DNA from: CAZXDS01 sp964639525
GTDB taxonomy: Bacteria > Bacteroidota > Ignavibacteria > Ignavibacteriales > Melioribacteraceae
DNA: 7,064 nt
NCBI GenBank assembly: GCA_964639525.1
Contig: CAZXDS010000172.1
Coordinates: forward strand, 1 to 7,064
Reading direction: 5' to 3'
Within the stretch, counting starts at the first letter, position 1. Every line of letters begins with the position of its first letter. This document shows, piece by piece, positions 1 through 5,998 of this stretch. Under the pieces are notes generated by a model. That model saw only the letters and a program-made list of their open reading frames with translations. It was not told where the DNA came from and did no database searches. The position numbers and the translations under genes were made by a program.

Positions 1-1008
1 GACGTGAACCGCTGCGGTGTTCCTCTGATTGAAATAGTTAGTGAGCCTGATATGAGAACACCGGAAGAAGCACATCTTTATTTAAATAAAATTAAACAAC
101 TTGTAACATACTTGGGTATTTGCGATGGAAATATGGAAGAAGGCTCACTTCGCTGCGATGCCAATATTTCGTTGCGATTAATGGGCGAAACAAAACTTGG
201 TACGAGAACGGAAATTAAAAATATGAATTCATTCAGAAATGTTGAGCGTGCTTTGCAATTTGAAATTGCACGGCAAACTGAATTGCTTGATAACGGCGGA
301 GAAGTTGTTCAGCAGACTCTACTTTGGGATGCAGATAAAAACGAAGCTTTCTCAATGCGAGGCAAAGAAGAAGCACACGATTACCGGTATTTCCCTGACC
401 CCGATTTAATGCCTGTTGAATTGAGCGATACTTGGCTAAATAAAATAAAAACATCTTTACCCGAACTCCCTGAGAAGCGAAAACAAAGATTTAATGATGA
501 TTTTGGTTTACCTTTGTATGATGCCGAAATTTTAACCTCCGAACGCTCTCTTGCTGATTATTACGAGTCTATTCTCAAAGTAACAAATGATTACAAGTCC
601 GCAAGCAACTGGGTGATGGGTGACATTTTAAAAGTATTAAAAGAAAACAAGTTAGAAATTCAAAATTTTCCAATTGCACCGGAATATATTGGACAATTAA
701 TTAATCTGATAAACAAAAAAATAATTAGTAATAATATTGCCAAAGACGTTTTTCCCGAAATGTTCAAAACAGGTAAGTCGCCCGAAATAATTGTACAAGA
801 AAAGAATTTAATACAGATTACAGACACAGCGGAAATAGAAAAAATAATTAAAAGCATTGTGTCGGCAAATCCAAAACAAGTAGAAGATTTTAAATCCGGC
901 AAGGAAAAAGTTATCGGATTTTTTGTTGGGTTGGTAATGCGTGAAACTAAAGGGAAAGCAAATCCGCAGATAGTAAATGAACTACTGCGAAAACATTTAA
1001 GTGCATAA
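1..1008 (+). CDS. gatB: Asp/Glu-tRNA amidotransferase subunit B, C-terminal part (5' end outside window)
   Basis: GatB is the tRNA-binding subunit of the GatCAB amidotransferase, which in the cytoplasm converts mischarged Glu-tRNA(Gln) and/or Asp-tRNA(Asn) to the correct aminoacyl-tRNA using ammonia released from glutamine by GatA. The reading frame is open from base 1, and 335 residues remain of a family usual length of about 475-480, so roughly 140-145 N-terminal residues lie upstream. The GTG at base 4 is an internal Val, not a start. Visible family motifs, numbered in the fragment, are DVNRCGVPLIEI (1-12), EEGSLRCDANIS (46-57), EIKNMNSFRNVERAL (71-85) and HDYRYFPDPDLMP (126-138). A YqeY-like C-terminal domain follows, with the typical GKANPQIVNELL near the end (318-329). 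The stop is TAA. It converges on the RmlD-like gene with only 23 bp between stops and no clear hairpin. gatA and gatC are not in the window. The frame looks intact and the family assignment is very secure. Confidence 0.97.
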   Translation, partial: DVNRCGVPLIEIVSEPDMRTPEEAHLYLNKIKQLVTYLGICDGNMEEGSLRCDANISLRLMGETKLGTRTEIKNMNSFRNVERALQFEIARQTELLDNGGEVVQQTLLWDADKNEAFSMRGKEEAHDYRYFPDPDLMPVELSDTWLNKIKTSLPELPEKRKQRFNDDFGLPLYDAEILTSERSLADYYESILKVTNDYKSASNWVMGDILKVLKENKLEIQNFPIAPEYIGQLINLINKKIISNNIAKDVFPEMFKTGKSPEIIVQEKNLIQITDTAEIEKIIKSIVSANPKQVEDFKSGKEKVIGFFVGLVMRETKGKANPQIVNELLRKHLSA

Positions 1009-1031
1009 TTATTTGTTCTACAGCAATAAAC

Positions 1032-1916
1032 TCATTTTAATTTATTTGTTTCCGTACGAATCATTTTGCGAAAACTTTTTTGCTTAATTTTCAAAAATTG
1101 AAGTTTGTTTGTGTTCATAGAAACATCAGCTACTTGATAAGCGTCCGTTACTTTTTCTATTTTTACAGGTGATAAAAAAGATTTATCTAATTTAGCTTCT
1201 TCACAAAGAATTTTTCCCATTTCATAACGCGAAACTTTATCTTTGCCTCCCAAATTCAAAGTAACTTTCGATACGTCTAATTTTATCAATTCCGAAATAG
1301 TTTTAGCAGCCTCACAAAAAGAAATAGGTGTTCGAAATTGATTTGTAAACAATGAAACGGTTTTTCTATTTTTTAATCTATTATACATTTTATTAAAATG
1401 ATTATCTCTGTAATACTTGCCTATTCCAAACATTAAGGACATTCTTAAAATTAAATAATTAGAAAATGCTTCACGAATTTTAACTTCACCCATAAGTTTT
1501 GTTTCGGCATAGAGAGAAATTGGAACGAGTTTTGAATCTTCAGTCAACATTGTTCCGCGATAGCCGGCATAAACCAAATCGGTTGAGGTATAGATTAATT
1601 TGCTCGAATGCTTTTTACAGAGTTCAGCAATTTTCTGCGTGGCATTTACATTTACATCGTAAACAATTCTATGATTCATTTTATCTGCAATTGCCGGATT
1701 AGGTACTGCGGCAGTATGTACAACTACATCCGGCTTAAATTCATCAAATAAATTTTCTAAATTATCACTATTTGTAATGTTTATTTTTTTAGAATTGAAA
1801 TTTCTACAATTTCCAATATTTGAATTGTAAACCGATAATATTTGATTGTCAATTGATAGAATATTATTTAATTCACTTCCAAGTGAACCGCTTCCGCCGG
1901 TGATAAGAATTTTCAA
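1032..1916 (-). CDS. RmlD-like NAD(P)-dependent sugar-nucleotide reductase/epimerase (extended SDR family), TTG start
   Basis: This 294-residue protein has the usual length of dTDP-4-dehydrorhamnose reductase (RmlD) and related extended short-chain dehydrogenases. Seen: an N-terminal Rossmann nucleotide-binding loop TGGSGSLG (6-13, GxxGxxG); VVVHTAA (65-70 region); YTSTDLVYAG (109-118) carrying the catalytic Ser/Thr; the YxxxK active-site pair in YAETK (Tyr136, Lys140); and QFRTPIS (193-199), the arginine segment typical of RmlD-type substrate domains. The start codon is TTG (1914-1916). The next in-frame codon group upstream is closed by a TAA at 1932-1934, with no ATG or GTG in between, and the MKILITGG N-terminus is family-typical, so this start is firm. 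Only a weak GAG lies upstream. It sits 64 bp downstream of alr on the same strand and may be cotranscribed. No rmlA, rmlB or rmlC neighbours are present, so rhamnose synthesis is only one possibility; the substrate cannot be read from the sequence. Confidence 0.85.
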   Translation of the reverse strand: MKILITGGSGSLGSELNNILSIDNQILSVYNSNIGNCRNFNSKKINITNSDNLENLFDEFKPDVVVHTAAVPNPAIADKMNHRIVYDVNVNATQKIAELCKKHSSKLIYTSTDLVYAGYRGTMLTEDSKLVPISLYAETKLMGEVKIREAFSNYLILRMSLMFGIGKYYRDNHFNKMYNRLKNRKTVSLFTNQFRTPISFCEAAKTISELIKLDVSKVTLNLGGKDKVSRYEMGKILCEEAKLDKSFLSPVKIEKVTDAYQVADVSMNTNKLQFLKIKQKSFRKMIRTETNKLK

Positions 1917-1951
1917 TTTTAACTCTGCAAATTAGGAATAGTCTGTCGTTT

Positions 1952-1959
1952 CAAAAGTA
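1952..1959 (-). promoter_or_regulatory. possible -7 element (TACTTTTG) upstream of the RmlD-like gene
   Basis: The minus strand reads TACTTTTG here, matching the Bacteroidota -7 consensus TAnnTTTG. It ends 35 nt before the TTG start, nearly the same distance as the better promoter has from rpsT. No TTTG (-33) element is found at the expected distance upstream, so this could be chance in A+T-rich DNA. If real, the reductase would have its own promoter in addition to readthrough from alr. Confidence 0.3.
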
Positions 1960-1980
1960 TAATAATATTTTAGAAAAATT

Positions 1981-3141
1981 TCATTCTCCTGTGTAAATTC
2001 GTGGAACACGAGTGTTGATGTTTGTTAAAATTTCATAGGGAATTGTTCCCGCCCATTCTGCAAGGTCTTCACAAGTAATTGAGTTAGTGCCGCCATCACC
2101 GATTAAAATAATTTCATCATTATTGTAGGCGGAATCATTTTCAATATTAGCTACAATTTGGTCCATCGAAATGGTTCCGATAATGTTATATTTTTTGTCG
2201 TTGAGCAAAACTTTCGCCTTGCCGGACATGCTTCGCAAATAGCCGTCTCCGTATCCAACAGGAGCAGTAACTGCCCGTATGTTGTGTTCTGTTTTCCAAG
2301 TAGAGCCGTAGCCTACAGGATGATGCGGCTTTATAACTTTGAAATAAACAACACGTGATTTCCATGCCAGCGTTGGTTTTACGCCAATTACGTTTTTTAT
2401 TTTTAATGAAGGCATCACTCCGAAAAGACTTATTCCGGGTCTTACCATATCCAAATTAGCTTCGGGAAATTGAAGAATTGCACCGGAGTTTGAAATATGG
2501 CGGATTGGAGTTTCAATTGAGCGACTATCATAAAATTTTAATACTTCGAGAAATCTTTCAAACTGCAATTTAGTGTAATAGAGATTATTGGAATCCGAAT
2601 TTGCAAAGTGAGAATAGATTCCTTCAAATTTAATATTTTTACATTTTAAGGTGTAATCTAAAAATTTTTCCGAATTGTAATAATGGACACCTATTCTTTC
2701 CATTCCGGTGTCAATCTTTAAATGGACTTCTGCAATCTTGTTCATTGTTTGTGCTGCAGAATCAATAGACTGAAGTTTTTCAATTGAAGAAGCGGTTAGC
2801 GTTAAATTATTTTTAATAAACAACGGAATTTGATTTCCGAGTATTCCGCCGAGAACAAGAATTGGCATTTTAATTCCCTGTTCGCGTAATAGTAGTCCTT
2901 CCTCCAAAACTGCAACCCCGAGATAATCAGCACCGAGACCTTCCATAAACTTTGCAATGCGAATCAATCCATGTCCATAAGCATTTGCCTTTAATATTAC
3001 CATTATTTTTGCCGGTGCAGAATGTTTTTTAATGGCAAAATAATTTTCCTTCAGTTGCTGTAAATCAATTTCCACGTGAGTCGGACGCAGTACTTCACTT
3101 GTGCTTATTAATGGATTATTGTCAATGATTTGTTTATTCAT
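1981..3141 (-). CDS. alr: alanine racemase (PLP-dependent)
   Basis: Cytoplasmic PLP enzyme that interconverts L- and D-alanine, providing D-Ala for peptidoglycan stem peptides. The 386-residue length is normal for the family (Geobacillus Alr is 388). Seen: the PLP-lysine motif VILKANAYGHG (48-58, Lys51); KIDTGMERIG (142-151), with Lys142 at the usually carbamylated position and Arg149 beside it; HISNSGA (215-221); VRPGISLFG (233-241, Arg234 contacting the PLP pyridine nitrogen); the second catalytic tyrosine in VGYGDGYLR (Tyr297); and GTISMDQIV (322-330). The full catalytic set is present, so activity is expected. The N-terminus is about 12 residues longer than in Geobacillus. The start is ATG with no recognisable Shine-Dalgarno, and the nearest upstream ATG is out of frame. 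The stop is TGA. It lies 93 bp downstream of the small barrel gene and 64 bp upstream of the reductase, all on the minus strand, so a loose operon is possible. Confidence 0.96.
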   Translation of the reverse strand: MNKQIIDNNPLISTSEVLRPTHVEIDLQQLKENYFAIKKHSAPAKIMVILKANAYGHGLIRIAKFMEGLGADYLGVAVLEEGLLLREQGIKMPILVLGGILGNQIPLFIKNNLTLTASSIEKLQSIDSAAQTMNKIAEVHLKIDTGMERIGVHYYNSEKFLDYTLKCKNIKFEGIYSHFANSDSNNLYYTKLQFERFLEVLKFYDSRSIETPIRHISNSGAILQFPEANLDMVRPGISLFGVMPSLKIKNVIGVKPTLAWKSRVVYFKVIKPHHPVGYGSTWKTEHNIRAVTAPVGYGDGYLRSMSGKAKVLLNDKKYNIIGTISMDQIVANIENDSAYNNDEIILIGDGGTNSITCEDLAEWAGTIPYEILTNINTRVPRIYTGE

Positions 3142-3202
3142 AAAGATTGCTTAACGACATGAATTTTGTGAAATTTATTTTGCTCAATGAATATGGAATC
3201 AA

Positions 3203-3208
3203 ATTATA
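3203..3208 (-). promoter_or_regulatory. possible -10 box (TATAAT) upstream of alr
   Basis: A perfect TATAAT, followed by TTG, is read on the minus strand in the 93-bp gap between the barrel gene and alr, 61 nt before the alr ATG. No convincing -35 is present 16-18 nt upstream. In such A+T-rich DNA a lone TATAAT is weak evidence. It would allow alr to be transcribed independently. Confidence 0.22.
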
Positions 3209-3234
3209 AAAATGTTTTGATATTTTACCGATTA

Positions 3235-3711
3235 TTACAAACCTAAATTTTTTATATTAAAATAATATCTCGCACCAAATCCCGCATCAAAGTCCAAACC
3301 GGTTGAAGGCAACAGCCTAAATGAAGGAGCAGCTTCTGCAAAAATTTCTATCGGTTGATTTTTTAAATATAACGAAGCTCCAATAACTCCGCGTATTCCG
3401 GTGCTTCCTTTTTCTCCGGATTTAAATCTCATCCTAAGTCCAAAACCATAGTAAACCGGTACAACAATTTGTGCTTCAATTATTGAATAGTTGTGAAAAA
3501 GATAATCACAGTGGAAAGACAATCTAGAAGCACTTTCTATAAAGTCCCAACCAAGTGCCGCATCAACTGCGTTGGTTTTATCAATCCAATATTTACCGCT
3601 TATTCCTGTTGGCGAGCCGAAAATAATTCCGGCACCAATTCCTTTATCCTGTGCAAATAAATTTGAAGCGGATACTAAGATAAAAAACATCAATAAAATA
3701 ATTTTTTTCAT
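3235..3711 (-). CDS. small secreted protein, probable 8-stranded outer-membrane beta-barrel
   Basis: I cannot name a specific family. The 158-residue protein begins with a clear Sec signal peptide: a Lys-Lys start, a hydrophobic core at about 4-17, and probable signal peptidase I cleavage after Ala20 (NLFA|QD). The mature part of about 138 residues is rich in Gly and aromatic residues in alternating patterns. Roughly eight beta-strand-like segments can be marked: about 24-31, 35-43, 48-57, 63-73, 85-97, 104-116, 121-131 and 141-151. The last, GFGARYYF, resembles a terminal barrel strand, but it is followed by seven more residues (NIKNLGL) rather than ending on the aromatic. This fits a small OmpA/OmpW-like barrel in the outer membrane. 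The ATG start has no Shine-Dalgarno and the stop is TAA. It is first in the minus-strand group leading to alr. A soluble periplasmic beta-protein is the alternative. Confidence 0.75.
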   Translation of the reverse strand: MKKIILLMFFILVSASNLFAQDKGIGAGIIFGSPTGISGKYWIDKTNAVDAALGWDFIESASRLSFHCDYLFHNYSIIEAQIVVPVYYGFGLRMRFKSGEKGSTGIRGVIGASLYLKNQPIEIFAEAAPSFRLLPSTGLDFDAGFGARYYFNIKNLGL

Positions 3712-3925
3712 ATTTCGTCGACTATTTCAATATAGATAATTATAAAGTCTTTCATCATTTTAATAAAATAAAAATTATACTTAAATAAAGAAATTAAAAG
3801 CAGAAAATATTAGAATAATTTTTGATTATAACTTAATTAAAAAAAGAGAAAAAAGGGCTCAAAAGTTTTAATTATAAGTAGATTAATTATTAACTTTTTC
3901 TTTTGAAATAAAATTTATTGGTCAA
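3712..3925. other. divergent intergenic spacer, very A+T-rich
   Basis: This 214-bp region separates the divergently transcribed barrel gene (-) and GlmU-like gene (+), so it should hold promoters for both. G+C is about 16% by hand count (35 of 214), far lower than the flanking genes. I see no RNA gene, long inverted repeat or Bacteroidota TAnnTTTG element. The + direction has no promoter I would defend. The GlmU-like ATG is preceded by A/T-rich sequence with no Shine-Dalgarno. Confidence 0.6.
3739..3744 (-). promoter_or_regulatory. possible -10 box (TATAAT) for the small barrel gene
   Basis: A perfect TATAAT on the minus strand lies 27 nt before the ATG of the barrel gene, which would give a leader of about 20 nt. 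The hexamer 17 nt upstream (TTTATT) is a poor -35. The position is reasonable, but the base composition makes chance matches likely. Confidence 0.28.
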
Positions 3926-5428
3926 ATGGAAAACGAAATAACATTAGAGCAAAAAATAAACGATCTTTCCACCAACTTTAATTACGGACTTAAAAGAACC
4001 GTAATTATTTTATCGGCAGGGCACGGTAAACGCATAAAGTCCAGTACCTCAAAAATGCTGCATCAAATATGGGGAAAAGCAACTGTTGAACGTGTTTACA
4101 ATGCCTGTGTATCAGGATTATCGAATTTCAATTCCCGAATTGTTGTCGGCATTAAAGCTTTAGAGGTAATGGAATTGTTCGGCAAAAAAGGATACAATTC
4201 ATTTGCATATCAAGCTGAACAAAAAGGGACCGGACACGCAGTTCAAATAGGGTTAAGAGATATAGATGCAGAAAAGTATGACGGAACGGTTCTTGTTCTT
4301 CCCGGAGATATGGGATTGATTGATTCTGAAACTATTAAAATGTTTGTTGAGAAATTTGAAAATTCTAATTCCGATATGATGGTTTTAACCGGACTTTATG
4401 AAGGCGAGTTTGAGAAAAACAGCTACGGAAGAATTATCCGCGTTCCAAAAACAGATGCTGAAGGGAACAGTTCCGGCGATGATTTTGAGAAAGTAATTGA
4501 AATAATTGAGCACAAGGATATTTTCATTCTTAATGAAAATGAAACTCACGATGTAAATTTCAACAACAGGAAATATTCGTTTGCAAAAAAAGAGCTGCTT
4601 GAAAACAACGAATTTAACTCCGGAGTTTTTGCTTTCGATTTCAAAAATCTCCATAAATTAATTTTTCAAATCAATAGCAATAATGCACAGGGAGAAGTTT
4701 ATTTAACCGATATGATTTCTCTTTTTAACAAAAACAACTTGACTGTTGGTGCGGTTAGTCCGGCAAAACAATATGTTATAATGGGCTTCAACGATAAAAC
4801 TGTTCTAAAGCAAATGAACTCAATTGCACGAAAGTTAGTCTATGACAGACTTAAAAATATTGTTGAAATTGTTGACCCTGAGGATTTTTATATTTCAGAT
4901 AATGTTGTTGAACAAATTTTGGAAGCAGACAAAAACGGAACTCTTTTGGATATGTTTGTTGGTAAAGGCGTTTATCTTGGTGAGCATGTAAAAATAAATA
5001 CGAACTTAACTTTGATGCGTGATGTGTGTGTAAATGGAAATGTAGTATTTGGTGAAAATGTTACGGTAATGGAAAATGCCCATATATCTTGTTACGAAGG
5101 ACAAAAATTAATAATTGGCGATAGTTCGGAAATATTTTGGGGTAATATTATCAAGGGGAATACGGTAATTGGCAGTAACTGCAAAATTGAATCGAGTGTA
5201 AATATGACCGGAAGCGATGAGTTTCCTTTGTGCATCGGAAATAATGTTATAGTTAAAGGAACCAGTTATATTTTCGGGAGTTCAATTGATAATAATATTT
5301 TTATTGAGCATTCTGTTCTTGTAAAAAAGGAAATTAAAAATAATACAGAGGGCAAAAATTCTGTTATAAAGATAAGATACGTTTTTCCAAAACCGCAAGG
5401 TGAAGAATTTATTGAAACGATTATTTAA
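3926..5428 (+). CDS. GlmU-like sugar-1-phosphate uridylyltransferase with short, divergent beta-helix domain
   Basis: Predicted cytoplasmic nucleotidyltransferase making a UDP-sugar (probably UDP-GlcNAc-like) from UTP and a sugar 1-phosphate. Seen in the N-terminal half: LSAGHGKRIKSSTSKMLH (29-46), equivalent to the GlmU GxGTRMxS...PKxLH nucleotide loop with Arg36 and Lys43; QAEQKGTGHAVQ (96-107), the uracil-binding segment; LPGDMGLI (125-132), with Asp128 at the metal position; SYGRIIR (166-172); EFNSGVFAF (229-237); and NNAQGEVYLTDMI (252-264), with Asn253 at the other metal position. The C-terminal part, about 344-470, has hexapeptide-like beta-helix repeats. It is short and lacks the GlmU acetyltransferase signatures (RPG, HLxYxGD and NYDG segments), so bifunctionality is doubtful. 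The 500-residue length exceeds GlmU (about 456) because of a 24-residue N-terminal leader, an insertion around 175-225 and a longer middle linker. The start is ATG without Shine-Dalgarno, with an in-frame stop upstream at 3884. It may be monocistronic. Confidence 0.82.
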   Translation: MENEITLEQKINDLSTNFNYGLKRTVIILSAGHGKRIKSSTSKMLHQIWGKATVERVYNACVSGLSNFNSRIVVGIKALEVMELFGKKGYNSFAYQAEQKGTGHAVQIGLRDIDAEKYDGTVLVLPGDMGLIDSETIKMFVEKFENSNSDMMVLTGLYEGEFEKNSYGRIIRVPKTDAEGNSSGDDFEKVIEIIEHKDIFILNENETHDVNFNNRKYSFAKKELLENNEFNSGVFAFDFKNLHKLIFQINSNNAQGEVYLTDMISLFNKNNLTVGAVSPAKQYVIMGFNDKTVLKQMNSIARKLVYDRLKNIVEIVDPEDFYISDNVVEQILEADKNGTLLDMFVGKGVYLGEHVKINTNLTLMRDVCVNGNVVFGENVTVMENAHISCYEGQKLIIGDSSEIFWGNIIKGNTVIGSNCKIESSVNMTGSDEFPLCIGNNVIVKGTSYIFGSSIDNNIFIEHSVLVKKEIKNNTEGKNSVIKIRYVFPKPQGEEFIETII

Positions 5429-5434
5429 AATTAA

Positions 5435-5460
5435 AAGACAATGCAAAAAAGCATTGTCTT
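5435..5460. terminator. intrinsic terminator hairpin between convergent genes
   Basis: A perfect 10-bp stem, AAGACAATGC / GCATTGTCTT, with a 6-nt loop (AAAAAA on +, TTTTTT on -), lies 6 bp after the GlmU-like stop and 26 bp after the rpsT stop. On the minus strand the stem is followed by a T-rich tail (TTAATTTTAAAT), fitting rho-independent termination of rpsT. On the plus strand the stem ends in CTT and is followed by A-rich DNA, so termination of the GlmU-like transcript is less certain. Confidence 0.8.
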
Positions 5461-5486
5461 AATAAAAATTAAAAACTAAATTAAAT

Positions 5487-5756
5487 TTATTTGTCAGTAG
5501 TAGCAGTAAGTTTATTATAATAGCGAGTAACTGCCGATTTTTTACGAGCTCCGGTATTTTTGTGAAGCCTGCCTTTGCTGATAGTTTTATCAATAAATGA
5601 AACTACTTCTTTGTGAATTTTTTCAGCTTGTTTTTTATCTTCAGTACCGTAGAATTTTTTTATCAAAGTATTTAATTTTGAACGTGTTGCTTGATTTCGA
5701 ATGCGTTTCCTTTCGTTAGATCTAATTCTTTTTTTCGCAGATAAATGATGCGCCAT
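5487..5756 (-). CDS. rpsT: 30S ribosomal protein S20 (bS20)
   Basis: Primary 16S rRNA-binding protein of the small ribosomal subunit, contributing to early 30S assembly. At 89 residues it has the usual S20 length. Seen: an MAHHLSAKKRIRSNERKRIRN-like basic N-terminus (1-21; the family norm begins MANHKSAxKR), a lysine/arginine-rich helical composition throughout, and the C-terminal signature GRLHKNTGARKKSAVTR (62-78), matching the family KGxxHKNTAARKKSRL. The ATG start is supported by a clear AAGGA 5 nt upstream. The gene stands alone on the minus strand, as rpsT does in many bacteria. It has a good promoter 35 bp upstream and shares a terminator hairpin with the convergent GlmU-like gene. Assignment is secure. 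Confidence 0.97.
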   Translation of the reverse strand: MAHHLSAKKRIRSNERKRIRNQATRSKLNTLIKKFYGTEDKKQAEKIHKEVVSFIDKTISKGRLHKNTGARKKSAVTRYYNKLTATTDK

Positions 5757-5761
5757 CTTTT

Positions 5762-5766
5762 TCCTT
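5762..5766 (-). promoter_or_regulatory. Shine-Dalgarno sequence of rpsT
   Basis: AAGGA on the minus strand lies 5 nt before the rpsT ATG. It is the only convincing Shine-Dalgarno among the six gene starts in the window, and it fixes the rpsT start. Confidence 0.65.
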
Positions 5767-5790
5767 ACATATTAAATTATTAATGAACAA

Positions 5791-5822
5791 CAAAAATAGC
5801 ATAATTTGTTTTTGATGTCAAA
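5791..5822 (-). promoter_or_regulatory. rpsT promoter (TTTGACA ... TATTTTTG)
   Basis: On the minus strand TTTGACA (5816-5822) is followed by TATTTTTG (5791-5798). As a sigma-70 promoter this is a perfect TTGACA, 17-nt spacing and TATTTT. As a Bacteroidota primary-sigma promoter it is TTTG, 20-nt spacing and an exact TAnnTTTG. Both readings have good spacing. Transcription would start near 5785, giving a leader of about 29 nt that contains the Shine-Dalgarno. Confidence 0.65.
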
Positions 5823-5902
5823 CTTATTGCGTTCTGTTGCAAGCAAATTTATTACAAGTGTTTTTCGCAAAACATTGGTTTTTCTCCGTTCATCCAAATT
5901 TG

Positions 5903-5915
5903 TATAGATTCTATA
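5903..5915. repeat. short palindrome TATAGA-T-TCTATA
   Basis: A perfect 6-bp inverted repeat around a single central T, 84 bp upstream of the deacetylase ATG. The outer flanks (AAA on the left, TTT on the right) continue the symmetry with mismatches. The size suits a dimeric repressor operator, but no regulator gene is nearby and chance is possible in A+T-rich DNA. Confidence 0.3.
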
Positions 5916-5998
5916 AATTTTTCAGCGTTTTTTTTGGAATGAATATATTTTTAAGTTACTTTTAAATTATACGATGGTTCTAATAATAAACTCTTAAT

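Larger units (their letters stand above)
5757..5998. other. divergent intergenic spacer between rpsT and the deacetylase gene
   Basis: This 242-bp spacer holds the rpsT promoter and ribosome-binding site on the minus strand and a short palindrome (5903-5915). The deacetylase promoter must lie in the right half, but I cannot place it: A/T-rich -10-like strings such as TATACG near 5969 have no matching -35. No RNA gene or ORF of note is seen. Confidence 0.5.

Noticed and set aside
4..6. GTG as a start codon for the first gene
   Set aside because: The frame is open to base 1 and the motif continues upstream as in full-length GatB, so this is an internal valine of a gene cut by the window edge.
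233..454. 73-codon minus-strand ORF
   Set aside because: It lies entirely inside conserved GatB motifs on the other strand and its product has no recognisable features.
660..902. 80-codon minus-strand ORF with hydrophobic, membrane-like stretches
   Set aside because: It is antisense to the conserved GatB C-terminal domain; the hydrophobicity comes from complementing Lys/Asn/Ile-rich codons.
1499..1702. 67-codon plus-strand ORF
   Set aside because: It is antisense to the active-site region of the RmlD-like gene, with no family features.
2158..2358. 66-codon plus-strand ORF
   Set aside because: It is antisense to the conserved C-terminal catalytic region of alr.
4385..4654. 89-codon minus-strand ORF
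   Set aside because: It is antisense to the GlmU-like catalytic domain and shows no motifs of its own.
3926..5428. Naming this gene glmU outright
   Set aside because: The acetyltransferase signatures are not visible and the helix domain is too short, so only a GlmU-like label is justified.
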